NCBI GenBank assembly: GCA_022592445.1
Contig: JABYQR010000003.1
Location: 1-64,000 of the forward strand
From: Cytidiella melzeri
Taxonomy: Eukaryota > Basidiomycota > Agaricomycetes > Polyporales > Irpicaceae
DNA: 64,000 bases
Direction: 5' to 3'
In this document: in pieces, positions 47,665 through 58,206 of the stretch
How the letters are laid out: every line of letters starts with the position of its first letter
Numbering within the stretch: position 1 is the stretch's first letter
Made by a program: the position numbers and the translations under genes
Notes under the pieces: generated by a model
What the model was told of the DNA's origin: nothing
The model's input: only the letters and a program-made list of their open reading frames with translations
The model's database searches: none

Positions 47665-48820
47665 GATGACTGCGGGACTGCAGTCTGAGGCCGTTCCGAG
47701 CTATGGGTCCACATCGTCTATCCTGCGCCCATCGTGTCGCGCAGCTGATCGCCTGCTTCGATGGAGACCGGCGCACGCAGCGCCCATTATGGAGCCATTA
47801 TCGGCGACAGATGCTGCTCGAATTTCGGAGGCCACTATGGGCAGTTGGTCCGATAACACTCGCGCTACATACGGGGCTGGTCTCCGCCTCTTCCACGAAA
47901 TATGTGACGTCGCGAAAATACCCGAGCACCAACGGATTCCAGCGAGCCAGGACCTTCTGGCGTTCTTCGTTACGCAGCTCGTGGGAGCTTACTCAGGCAG
48001 TGCGGCGAAGAATTACCTTGCGGGAATTCGAGCCTGGCATGTCATACACAGGTTCTCGTGGACCATCGACACTATCCAAATGAATGCGCTACTTCAGGCC
48101 GCAGCGGCGAGGGCCCCGGCAACATCGAAACAGGCGAAAAAGCAGCCGTACACCGTCAGCCTCCTCGAGGTGATATTCCAGCAGCTCGACAAATCAGTTC
48201 CGCTTGACGCGGCAGTGCTGGCAGCAGGCTCTTCCCTGTTTTACGGAGTGGGCAGGGCGGCGGAGCACACCGTTCCAAATTTGAAGGGTTTCGACCCGGA
48301 AAAGCACGTGCAGAGACGACACATCTCACACGCCACGGACAGGTGTCGAAACGAGGTAACTACTTTGTTTATCCCATGGACCAAGAGCGCGGGTGCCTCG
48401 GGCGAAACTCTTTTCTGGGCGAAACAAGACGGGATCACGGATCCAGTGTCCAACCTCGACAACCACTTACGCCTCAACGATCCACAGGACGACGAGCACC
48501 TTTTCGTGTACACCTTCGCGAAGGGCAGGAACATCGAGCGTCGGCCACTTACGAAGCAGGCTTTCCTCAGCAGGCTTCGAAGCGCGGCAAGGGCCGCCGG
48601 GGTCCAGAGTTTCCAAGGACACGCCTTCAGGGTGGGGGGAACACTCGAGTACTTACTCCGAGGCGTCCCCTTTGACGTGGTCAAATCCAAGGGTCGCTGG
48701 GCCGGCGATTCCTTCCAGTTGTACCTGCGGAAACATGCAGAAATCATGGCGCCGTACATGCAGGCTAACCCCGAAGCTCACGCACAATTCGTCCGTTTCA
48801 CGATGCCCGCTGTCCGTTAA
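47591..48820 (+). CDS. Ngaro tyrosine recombinase
   Basis: Integrates the circular DNA copy of the element. The ATG at 47591 lies 74 bases inside the RNase H frame, in another frame, as is common for DIRS-order elements. The N-terminal SAM-like domain reads TMGSWSDNTRATYGAGLRLF and FFVTQLVGAYSGSAAKNYLA. The catalytic part has FYGVGRAAEHTVPNLKG (first Arg), GHAFRVGGTLEYLLRGVPFD (HxxR) and SKGRWAGDSFQLYLRKH (nucleophile Tyr), ending at TAA 48818-48820. 409 residues and no visible damage, so this protein could be active in trans. Confidence 0.92.
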   Translation: MTSSKSKPCTSTPYATALAQVKRSRMTAGLQSEAVPSYGSTSSILRPSCRAADRLLRWRPAHAAPIMEPLSATDAARISEATMGSWSDNTRATYGAGLRLFHEICDVAKIPEHQRIPASQDLLAFFVTQLVGAYSGSAAKNYLAGIRAWHVIHRFSWTIDTIQMNALLQAAAARAPATSKQAKKQPYTVSLLEVIFQQLDKSVPLDAAVLAAGSSLFYGVGRAAEHTVPNLKGFDPEKHVQRRHISHATDRCRNEVTTLFIPWTKSAGASGETLFWAKQDGITDPVSNLDNHLRLNDPQDDEHLFVYTFAKGRNIERRPLTKQAFLSRLRSAARAAGVQSFQGHAFRVGGTLEYLLRGVPFDVVKSKGRWAGDSFQLYLRKHAEIMAPYMQANPEAHAQFVRFTMPAVR

Positions 48821-48909
48821 ATATACCACGTTTGCCAGGTGAGTTATCTTCCTAGTAGTGTGGGGATGGGCTCGCGCCAATGCGTCGAGAACTCCTACCT
48901 TGTTGGGAA

Positions 48910-49208
48910 TCGTCGCTCACCATAATCCCCTCAGGTTCTCGGTCGGGCAGGTCTCCTCGTACGTCTGCCGGCCCTTCGGGCCGTCTCCCTCATACTCAAC
49001 GCGCGTCAGCTCTAGTTTACCCGCTCCTTTCCTCACCCTCACTTCGCTACCTCCCGCTTCGTTACAATAGTTCCCCACATCTGATTCAAGTTCTCTGTTC
49101 GAACCTCCTGTATGCATCATCCTTAATTACACCGTGCGTTTTGCCTTACAGACATTGCAAGTTACTCTAAGGGACCCAAAGACAAACGGATCAGCTACCA
49201 CATAGATG
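48910..49208 (+). repeat. Split direct repeat B1 of Ngaro element
   Basis: 299 bases starting TCGTCGCTCACCATAATCCC and ending CCACATAGATG, identical by eye to B2. The last two bases (TG) overlap the first two of A2, forming the internal B1-A2 junction thought to template circle closure. Confidence 0.92.
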
Positions 49209-49359
49209 GAAGATCTCGGTGAGGCGAGGAACGAGCAGATCCTAGAACAGGGTCTATGGGAAGCGTGGGACGGGCGTCTGAGGAAAGCCGCCGCTTTCCC
49301 ATCTACCGCCACGTCCCCGCCAGTCGTTCGCTCTGGGTCTCTCGCTCCAATTTTTGCAC
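49207..49359 (+). repeat. Split direct repeat A2 of Ngaro element
   Basis: 153 bases, the internal copy of A1, directly after B1 with a two-base TG overlap. Confidence 0.92.
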
Positions 49360-49738
49360 CCACCCACCTTCCCCTCCTTCCCTCCGGAATTTCGCCTTGT
49401 ATTTAGGTGCGACCACCCACGGATAACCAGGAGCTTTCAGAATTTGCCAGATTCCTCCTTAGCCCCTGCTGTCCCTGAGCCGCGCTCGCGTATTTTACCT
49501 GCTGTTCATGATTCCCGCCACGCAGCCCTGACCTCATCTGCCGTTATCCCTTCTACATTTTCCTTCAGTCACCCACCGTTCCCTCCGCCAATGGACTAGC
49601 CTCTTTAGTTAAGCGTGGTCGTACCATTCCCAGCCACACCTTTCCTTGCCTCCCTTACCGGTATTGTTTTGGCTTAAATAGCATCCCATGCCTAGCACTT
49701 GAGTTGCATTTCTCTTCAGGCTCCCCATCGCGAGCCGT

Positions 49739-50581
49739 TTGCAGGTCCTGTTCCCCATGCCCTTCCCTGACAATAATACCCTCCGTCCTTTCTCCCCAGT
49801 TGACCCTGTTCTCCCATCTGCCGACCGGCTTGTTGAAGGCAGGGGACACCTCCCTGTGCCACTTCGTCATCGCCAACACCCTGCGAGGTGCGTTGAGCCA
49901 TGTGGATCATCCCCACCTGTAACGTTTACCCTCCCTTTCCAAACCTCTTCTGGCGAATCATCCGCATACTCGTTCGACAGTATCGAGCCTTCCGTCGTCA
50001 ACCGCAACCCGTCAGAATCCCTGTCCCCAACAGACCTCAGCACCGCCAACACCAGTAACGAGGTATCCATACCTCCTGGCACAAACGGCCCAGCAGAGAA
50101 CACGGTCCGCCCTTCCCAGCTCACCAGTGCCACCCTCTCACCGGCGGTGGGGCCTGAGCACATCATAGGCGCCATCCCACGTTCCACAGAAGGCCACCCT
50201 CTGGGTTTGCGGACATGGCTGGTCTACGAGATTCCAAACGCCCAGCGGGGCATTGGAACAGGGGACGTGGTGCGGATTCACAACCCGACGAAGCCCGCCG
50301 CTAAACTCTCTTACTTCATCCGCGATTTCTTCAGCATATTATCTGATCGAGTTCTGTTTTGGGCCACACCCGCACGTGACCACGCGCTGCCTCCCATCAT
50401 CCTGGTTGTCCGACCTGCGCACGCCAGACTGTCAGCACGCGAACGACTCATGGCCCGGGTGTGGCTCTACAGAAGGGGTTCATGCCTCCCCTACCGAGCA
50501 CTGTTCCCGGTCCCGGTGGACTCGGTTACGGTTAGACCTGCAACCCCCCCGCAGTCAGAACCAGCCTTACCCACCTCCTGA
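49739..50581 (+). CDS. Unassigned 280-codon ORF between A2 and B2
   Basis: An open frame of 280 codons within the 1465-base spacer between A2 and B2. The first half is Ser/Pro/Thr-rich; the second half has a more ordered look with LGLRTWLVYEIPNAQRGIGT, GDVVRIHNPTKPAAKLSYF, FFSILSDRVLFWATPAR and SARERLMARVWLYRRG. I recognise no domain. It is longer than expected by chance in this composition and could be an accessory Ngaro protein. It could also be host DNA carried inside the element, or a chance frame. The start codon is uncertain; the frame may begin after an intron. Confidence 0.4.
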   Translation: MQVLFPMPFPDNNTLRPFSPVDPVLPSADRLVEGRGHLPVPLRHRQHPARCVEPCGSSPPVTFTLPFQTSSGESSAYSFDSIEPSVVNRNPSESLSPTDLSTANTSNEVSIPPGTNGPAENTVRPSQLTSATLSPAVGPEHIIGAIPRSTEGHPLGLRTWLVYEIPNAQRGIGTGDVVRIHNPTKPAAKLSYFIRDFFSILSDRVLFWATPARDHALPPIILVVRPAHARLSARERLMARVWLYRRGSCLPYRALFPVPVDSVTVRPATPPQSEPALPTS

Positions 50582-50824
50582 GCGTCAGACAACCGCCATC
50601 CACCATTCTGACGCATTCGAACAAGCCATCTCGACTCCGCACTGACTGCGTAGTCCGCGCGGCTCGCAGATCTTTCGAACACACCGCTCTCGCGGCCTCC
50701 CGCCTCGTCGGTGGCACCGTTACCCTTCCATTCCTTTCATCAATTCCATTCCATTTCTTTCTTCATCCCTGGCGTCCGAGGAGTTTTAATTTTAGACCGC
50801 CTGCCGCGTTTTTCCCGCCCTCCC

Positions 50825-51123
50825 TCGTCGCTCACCATAATCCCCTCAGGTTCTCGGTCGGGCAGGTCTCCTCGTACGTCTGCCGGCCCTTCGGGCCGTC
50901 TCCCTCATACTCAACGCGCGTCAGCTCTAGTTTACCCGCTCCTTTCCTCACCCTCACTTCGCTACCTCCCGCTTCGTTACAATAGTTCCCCACATCTGAT
51001 TCAAGTTCTCTGTTCGAACCTCCTGTATGCATCATCCTTAATTACACCGTGCGTTTTGCCTTACAGACATTGCAAGTTACTCTAAGGGACCCAAAGACAA
51101 ACGGATCAGCTACCACATAGATG
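50825..51123 (+). repeat. Split direct repeat B2 (right end of Ngaro element)
   Basis: 299 bases identical by eye to B1, ending CCACATAGATG. The next base (51124) resumes the MFS reading frame. Confidence 0.93.
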
Positions 51124-51197
51124 TGTGCATTGTGATGCTCTCAGCGAGCTTGCTGGGCACCTTGGTGTTATGGAGGAGGTGGCAGGGGCGTGTATAA
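51124..51197 (+). pseudogene. MFS transporter 3' remnant downstream of the Ngaro element
   Basis: Read after the shared TG, this piece supplies the rest of a hydrophobic helix (VCIVMLSASLLGTLVLW) and a basic tail RRWQGRV before TAA 51195-51197. It continues exactly the frame interrupted at 43740. It has no start of its own and is now separated from its gene by 7.4 kb. Confidence 0.88.
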
Positions 51198-51463
51198 AGT
51201 GACAATATATGTATTCCTCCCCATAACCCTGTGCGATTCTCTCATCGACAGTATACCACCGAGAGAAGTTGCCGCTGCTGACCATGTACATACATGCATG
51301 TGACGCTGAGTCGGAGTCGGCGGTATTCAGCGAACGGCGCGTCTCGGCGCTAAGGTTGGTGTCGAACGACATGAAAACAATATACTACCAACAAAATGTC
51401 TTTCGTTGACGTTCTCTCCCACCACGCCGACATCTTCTCGTACGCCCCCTGCAGACTTGAAGG

Positions 51464-54199
51464 ATGGCTTACGACCCTCTCCCTGATGTTCCACTGTCGG
51501 GCAAGACGCATGTCACTGATTACTCGCGCTGGAGACTTTCCTTAACCCACGACGGTGGCCACTTGTGGGACTACCTTCAGACAGACGAGGAATGCAAGGA
51601 GCGACCTCAGACGACGTTGGAAAAATACTGGCTTGGGCTACCAGTGGTATGTCTCTCACAAGCAGTCAAGAATTCATGCCACTAATGGCGGTATAGGACC
51701 TACCTACGCTGCCACCTCCAAAAGACCCTCTGTCCGCCGCACGCAACGGGTACACGTTCTATAAGCATTTGCAAGGTGCAGACGGGCATTGGCCTGGCGA
51801 ATATGGTGGACCCATGTTTCTTATACCTGGGCTCGTCATTGGGTCATACGCCACTGGCATGCCCTTCAAGCTTGAAGAGAGAAAGGAAATCATCAGGTAT
51901 CTTATGAACACAGCGAATCAAGACGACGGTGGATGGGGAATGTGAGTAACATTCGTGCATTAACCAATTCCTCTCCTCATTTATCCTCAGTCACACGGAG
52001 GGTGTTTCTACAGTGTTTGGTACAGCATTGAACTATTGTTCAATGCGTATACTCGGCGTGGATGCCGACCACCCCGTGCTTGTAAAAGCAAGAGCATGTC
52101 TACACAAACTTGGAGGAGCTTGTGGGATCCCAGCGTGGGGCAAATTTTGGCTGTCAGTGTTGAACGTCTACGATTGGGAAGGGAACCAGCCTATACCTCC
52201 GGAGCTGTGGTGAGTCGAGCAGAACCAAGACCCATGCTTCTTATGTCAACTATGTCTCAGGGTCTTCCCTGACTGGGTCCCATTCCACCCGCACAAATGG
52301 TGGATCCATACGCGGACTGTGTACATCCCAATGTCGTACCTATATGGTATCCGGTACACAGTGGATGAGAACGACCTCATTCTGTCATTGAGAGAGGTAC
52401 CACATTAAATCAACCAACCTCTTTCTCTGCTGACATGTATTGGAAGGAACTTTACCCACAAAACTACTACTCCATAGACTGGAACGCACAGCGTAACAAC
52501 GTTGCTGAGGGAGATGTCTACATGCCCCACTCAACCGTAATGAACGGTCTGTACGCCATCCTTGGTGTGTATGAGTCGTGCACGATTCCACCTCTGCGAC
52601 GCGCTGCCCTCAAAAAGTGCTATGACCTCATCGTACGCGAGGATGAAAACACAGAATACCAGACACTTGGACCGGTGTCTAAGATGATCAACCTCATTGC
52701 GCGGGCGCATGTTGAAGGCCCGGAAAGCGAAGCCTACAAACTACACATGCAGACTCGTCAAGACTTCATGTGGATTGGCGCGCAAGGCATGATGATGACA
52801 GGCACGAACGGGAGTCAGTTATGGGATATGGGCTTCATCTCTCAGGCGCTCGTAGAGACAGGGCTGGCTCACGAGAAAGAAAACCACGATAGTCTGTTGG
52901 CTGCGTTGAGATGGCTAGATTATTCCCAGATCCGGGACAATCCGAAGCACTTTGAGGTCTCGTACAGACATCCGACCAAGGGCGCATGGCCGTTCTCGAC
53001 TCGAACGCAAGGTTATACTGTCAGTGATTGCACTGGAGAGGGACTCAAGGCTGTTTTGTACATTCAGAATCACGTCGAGTAAGACCTACGCCGCTGAAGT
53101 CAGTTTAGTATCATGGATGAGTTTTTTCATTGCAGGAATATGCCGAAGTTGGTTTCGGATGAACGATTACGGGATGCCGTCGACATTCTCCTTGGAATGC
53201 AAAACGCAGACGGTGGATTTGCAAGCTACGAGCTGATTCGTGGCCCACAATGGCTCGAGTGGCTTAACCCTGCGGAAGTATTTGGTAAGAGAAGCCCGTT
53301 CTTGCTTACTACTATGACGAGCTAATGTGTTGTAGGGGATATTATGATCGAACATAGTTATCCCGAGTGCACGACATCTGTTATAACTGCCCTTTCGATC
53401 TTCCGGAAATACCAGCCCGATTACCGCTCTGAAGAGATTGAGTACGTGAATTATCCGCTACTGAAAAAAGCTTCTGTATTAACAATTTAATCTGTAGCCG
53501 AGTGATTACTACATCAGTGGACTATCTACACCGAGCCCAGAAGCCTGAAGGTGGATGGTTTGGTTCATGGGGCATATGCTTCACGTATGCGACACAGTTC
53601 GCACTAGAGAGCTTATCTCTCGTTGGTGAGACGTATGCCACGAGTGAGTTCGCGATGCGGGCGTGCGATTTTCTGATCAGCAAGCAACGTGAGGACGGAG
53701 GTTGGGGAGAGAGCTATAAGGCATGTTACTTCATTCGACGCTCTGACGTCTCAGTTTTGACTTTCTGGCCGCAGTCATGCGAGATCAACGAATGGGTCGA
53801 ACATAAGCAGACTCAGGCCATTCAAACCTCGTGGGCGGCCATGGCGCTGATGTACGCCGAATACCCGGACCCTGAACCTATCGAGAGAGCCGTCAGATTA
53901 GTGATGTCGCGACAGCTACCGGTATGCGTACCCATCGTCCTTTCTGATACATAGGTCTGATTACCCCACTACAGGACGGTTCATGGCCGCAGGAAGCGAT
54001 CGAAGGCGTCTTCAACAAGAACGTTGCCATCGCATATCCGAATTTCAAGTTCTCGTTTAACATTTGGATGTTGGGACGTGCGCATCAGTATCTAGCCAAA
54101 CTGAAGACTAAGAGGACGAAGACAACTAATGGAGCTGTCGATAGCAATGGTCATCTCAAAGGGAGCGTCACTGCCAACGGCAATGGGACGAAACATTAG
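51464..54199 (+). CDS. ERG7: Lanosterol synthase (oxidosqualene cyclase)
   Basis: Cyclises 2,3-oxidosqualene to lanosterol, committing to ergosterol synthesis at the ER membrane or lipid droplets. The start [20 protein letters not shown] is followed by [40 protein letters not shown] and [24 protein letters not shown] blocks (with KFW). Next are [19 protein letters not shown] and [16 protein letters not shown]. The catalytic motif region is [19 protein letters not shown], with Gly where many cyclases have Ala in DCTAE. Several QW repeats follow: [44 protein letters not shown] and [18 protein letters not shown]. About eleven exons; ends at TAG 54197-54199. The retrotransposon end lies 340 bases upstream. 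Confidence 0.96.
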
Positions 54200-55007
54200 T
54201 TGCGCCTGCTATGCTGGCTTGTGGATATATCCTTCTCGCTCGTAGCTGACGGACAGTGACTTACCGATGTATGTTTCTTACAGCACAGACTCAATGGTAT
54301 GACGGTGGCTGGTTTGCTTTACTGAAACTTGGAAGCAAGTCGCTCGTGGGACTGAGACAATACAGCAAATCTTCTGTCGGTTGACGCATGGCCCTGAGGC
54401 GCAGTAATGCAAACCTCCGTGGCTATACGAATCTTTACTGTGCGATTGAAACATGAATCGGGATTCGAGTTGGCCGACACGTCTAGGTTTACGAAGGCGT
54501 CAAGCGAGTTGGTAACATTCCTATGTTCAAAACGAACGCCAACACCAAAATGATGTACTTTTCCAATATCTCACTTGCACTCGCAAATTGTCCGGTCTGG
54601 CTATGAACGCGTTGCAGCCTATCAGTGAGTGCCAATGATTGAGACCATCAACACCCGAAACATACTCAGTGTTTCGTTAGACGTGGTGAAAGGCGTGTCA
54701 CAATTGTGTCACGCTTTGTAAACCATTTGTGTATGCCGTGACCATCATTCTCAGCACTCTTTATCATGCCAGCTTCTCTTGCGTTCCGAATAAATGCATA
54801 ACTGCAATCCTACAGTTGCAGTCTTGCAGAATTGCGTCTTGCAAGTGAGTTATCCAGTTGTTGTAACAGGTGTGACGGACTGAAACAGCCTCGTGAGCGC
54901 TTGAAATAGGGACCCATCATTTCACCTGATAAGGCAGCACTGGGTACGCTTTATAAACCTCTTGCAGTTGCGAGCTGCGCTCAAACGTTTGACTTTCGAC
55001 CGCCAGC
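54200..55007. other. Intergenic, ERG7 3' flank and chimera promoter
   Basis: No gene-like frame. A TTATAAA box at 54951-54957 lies 50 bases before the start codon of the chimeric gene and could be its TATA box, which would mean the gene has its own promoter. Confidence 0.45.
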
Positions 55008-58000
55008 ATGTCTGTGAGGAAGCCTTCAGCCAACCATACTCTTCCTGAATATCCCGAGTGGGTAGAGCCTCCTCGAACGGACGGCGACAGTAGCACTTGG
55101 CCTCAAGCCACTTCGCGCATTGTAACAGGAGGCGAGGTCAACTACTACAGGATTGTAGGCATTGACGAAAGCTTGTCCATTCTGTGGAGGAAGGCCGTTG
55201 GTCCAAAGGTAGCTGAGGCACTCGGCTTGCCATGTGGGTTTATGTTTTCCACGGTTGATATAACTCACTCAATTTCCGCGCAGTTGGCAAGCCATATGTT
55301 CTAAAATCCTTCCCAGCTGGATACCAGCTGTTTGACCATACCAAGGGCCCCGCTGACAATCCAAGACACGATCCGTATCTTTACGGTACGTATCATGCTC
55401 GCTATATACCCTTGCCGTGGTTGACTCGGACTCTGCTCTGGCTAGGTTCTACCAGAATTGGCAAGAAGAAGTTTCGGTCCGTCAACGAATTCATACCCCA
55501 CGCGATATGGCTGGCGAGCAGCGACCCCAACGCCGCTTGCCTTTGCAAGTACTGTAGCGGTATGAAAAGTCAGATGGATATCTCGCAGTCCTTCGGTCTC
55601 CCTGTCAAACGAAAAAGGGCGTCTGTTGCGACCCCTCCTCCGCGACCAAATCCAACCGCTCAGACCATCAAACCACTTGCCCTGAAACAAACGCTTGCTC
55701 AAGACAAGAGCGACGACGTTGGCCATCCTCCGATGGAAAGATACTCATTTTGGAAGAGCTCCAACTCGGAGCCAGCAGCAAAGCGAAGAAAACTCGCTCG
55801 CCCAGACCCTTCTATGGCTCAAGCGCGGTCCCCTTCTGCAGATACTTTTGTCAGGTCGAAGGGGGATGCTTCGGACAGCGAAGGTACCTGTAAACTACTC
55901 AAAACCAGTTTGACTCTGACATGGTGTCTCGTAGATGCCGAAACAGGCGCTGATAGCTGTGCAAGGCCACCGTTACCACAAATAAACGCGAAAAATGACA
56001 CAATCAGTATGTACATTTCACGCGTTGTGCACTGTTCTCTAATTATGTCATCATAGTATTCCAACAAATCGATGTCGCAGAGTCTACAGAGTCAAGCAGA
56101 GCTCCTACACTGCGGATGTTTGGTGTCACCGAGGCAAGTCTCTCCAAGCTTACTACGCGATGCAACTAACCTCTCTAACAGGCCGGGAATAGCGTCTTGA
56201 TGCATGTCACAGGATTCCTGCCTTACTTCTATGTCGCCGCTCCAAGAGGCTTCATGGACGAGGACTGCGCGTCACTAAAGAACTACCTGAACATGATGCG
56301 CTCCGGTAGCAGTGTCCGCACAGTCAGGTTACAGCAGAAAAGAATGTGGGGCTATCGTGGTGACGACTTGGTTCCATTCATCAAGATTACTGTCGCGGAT
56401 CAGAGGAGTCTGCTGGAGCTACGAGATTTCTTCGAGAGGGGCCGCTGCCGCTTCAAGAATCTGTTCAAGGCAGTGGGCGTTGCGACATTTGAGAGTAATA
56501 TCGCCTACACTTTGCGGTTCATGATAGACACGAACGTGGTGGGGATGAACTGGATAGAGGTACCCAAGGGCAAGTACACCGTACTCGAGGAAGGCAAGAA
56601 GTCGCGCTGCCAACTCGAAATCCAGGTTCGGTGGGACCAATTCATCTCACATCCTCCAGATGGAGCTTGGTCGAAGATTGCGCCATTGCGTGTATTGAGT
56701 TTCGATATCGAGTGCACCGTCCGTGGAGACTTACTCCCACAAGCCGACCATGATCCTGTGATCCAAATCGCCAACATGGTCACCCGCCAAGGTGGGTATG
56801 TCTGCCTCCTTTTTTCATTTTCCGACTAACTCCTCTGAAGGCGAGACTGAACCATTCGTCCGGAATATCTTTACGCTGAACACTTGTGCGCCTATCGTTG
56901 GGTCGCAAGTGCTGTCATACCAAGACGAAAGCGAAATGCTACAAGCATGGCAGAATTTCGTCAATCAAGTGGACCCGGACGTCATCATCGGCTACAACAT
57001 CTCAAATTTCGATCTCCCCTACCTTCTCAAACGCGCTGCAACCCTTAAAATGAAGAATTTCGCCCTCCTCGGTCGAATAAAAGGTATGTCTGGCATCAAT
57101 TTGGTTCCTTCTTAGAAGACGTCGTTATTGACGAAATGCATAGGTGTCAAGGCAGTGACGAAGGACACGCACTTTTCATCAGAAGCTCTCGGTCGTCGTA
57201 AAAGCAAGGAGACTGTCTTGGACGGCCGGCTGCAAATCGACATCATGCAATACATGCTGCGAGAACATAAGCTAAATAAGTACACGCTCAATGCTGTCTG
57301 TGCGCAGTTTCTGGTAGGAGAGAAGAAACAGGACGTACGCTTTACAGAAATTACGGGACTTCAAAATGGTACTCCGGAAACCCGACGACGGTTGGCGCTC
57401 TACTGTCTGCAGGCACGTTCGATACCATAACAGCTGCGCTCTTTCTCTAATCCCGTTGCAGGATGCATCTTTACCCCAAAAGTTGATGGACAAGCTGGAG
57501 TGCTTAATCAACTATACAGAGATGGCTCGGGTTACAGGCGTTCCTTTCAACTATCTGCTCTCTCGCGGCCAGTCCATTAAAGCCCTTTACCAACTATTTC
57601 GTAAAGCGAACGTCAAAGGATATGTCGTTCCTACTTCTAAAGGAGAGGGTGTGTACTTCCACTTCTGCAATTGCAAAGGTTGTCCCGACTCATGTACGCT
57701 GTAGGTAACGATGATATGTACTCCGCCACGCTAGATTTCAGCTCGCCGCACCTCCCGATCACGGTGGCTCACAATCTGTGTTACACGACTCTGGTCGACA
57801 AGTATACCATCGACCGCTTAGGTCTTGTGAAGGGTCAAGACTATATACAGACAACCAACAACGGTAGGTGCATTGGCATGATGGCGCAGACTAGCTCAAG
57901 GCTAACCCTTGGTAGACTTCGTTGTGAGATCCCACCGACGAAAAGGACTGGTCCCGACTATTCTGAAGGAGCTAATTGGAGCGCGCATACGAGCAAAGGC

Positions 58001-58206
58001 TGATCTGGAAAAGGAGACAGACCCGTCCAAGTGTGCCGTACTTGCTGCACGACAACTGGCTTTGGAGGTACGTCGCTGCACACGAGCTAGAGCGACATAA
58101 CTAAAGTCTATGTTTATGATCCTTGCAGGTCAGCGCAAACTCCGTGTACGGTTTCGCCGATGCTACGATCGGCAAGCTGCGGGCCAGTCTGCCAGCAGTC
58201 ATGTAA
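55008..58206 (+). CDS. Chimera: Clr2-like N-terminal domain fused to Pol delta exonuclease region
   Basis: Exons 1-3 encode MSVRKPSANHTLPEYPEWVE, SRIVTGGEVNYYRIVGIDES and LSILWRKAVGPKVAEALGLP. After splicing come GKPYVLKSFPAGYQLFDHTK, GPADNPRHDPYLYGSTRIGK and FRSVNEFIPHAIWLASSDPN, with the zinc-like CLCKYCSG. This fits the N-terminal domain of cryptic-loci-regulator Clr2-type fungal proteins. The same exon continues in frame into POL3-like sequence at [14 protein letters not shown], and introns at POL3 positions follow. Exo I FDIEC, Exo [19 protein letters not shown] and Exo III YCLQDASLPQKL are kept. Motif A is changed from [10 protein letters not shown] to DFSSPHLPIT, with a 48-base in-frame deletion just before. 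The protein ends soon after motif B ([17 protein letters not shown]) at TAA 58204-58206, so motif C and the C-terminal Cys motifs are missing. No stop or frameshift in about 13 exons. It cannot polymerise; a nuclease or dominant-negative/scaffold role is possible. Confidence 0.85.

Larger units (their letters stand above)
43739..51123 (+). mobile_element. Ngaro-type tyrosine-recombinase retrotransposon, full length
   Basis: A 7385-bp element with split direct repeats in the order A1 (43739-43891), coding region, B1 (48910-49208), A2 (49207-49359), spacer, B2 (50825-51123). That is the layout of Ngaro/PAT-like members of the DIRS order. It encodes Gag with a zinc knuckle, reverse transcriptase plus RNase H, and a tyrosine recombinase with H-x-x-R and Tyr. 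It has no integrase, protease or LTRs. A1 begins and B2 ends with TG; joining the flanks through a single TG restores the MFS gene, so there is no target duplication, as expected for recombinase-mediated insertion. The repeat pairs look identical, pointing to a recent insertion. The pol frame has one TGA. Confidence 0.93.

Noticed and set aside
57270..57430. Frameshift in the Pol delta-like copy near the VGEKKQ stretch
   Set aside because: One extra codon relative to POL3 (LVGEKKQ against LGEQKE) keeps the frame; it is not a break.
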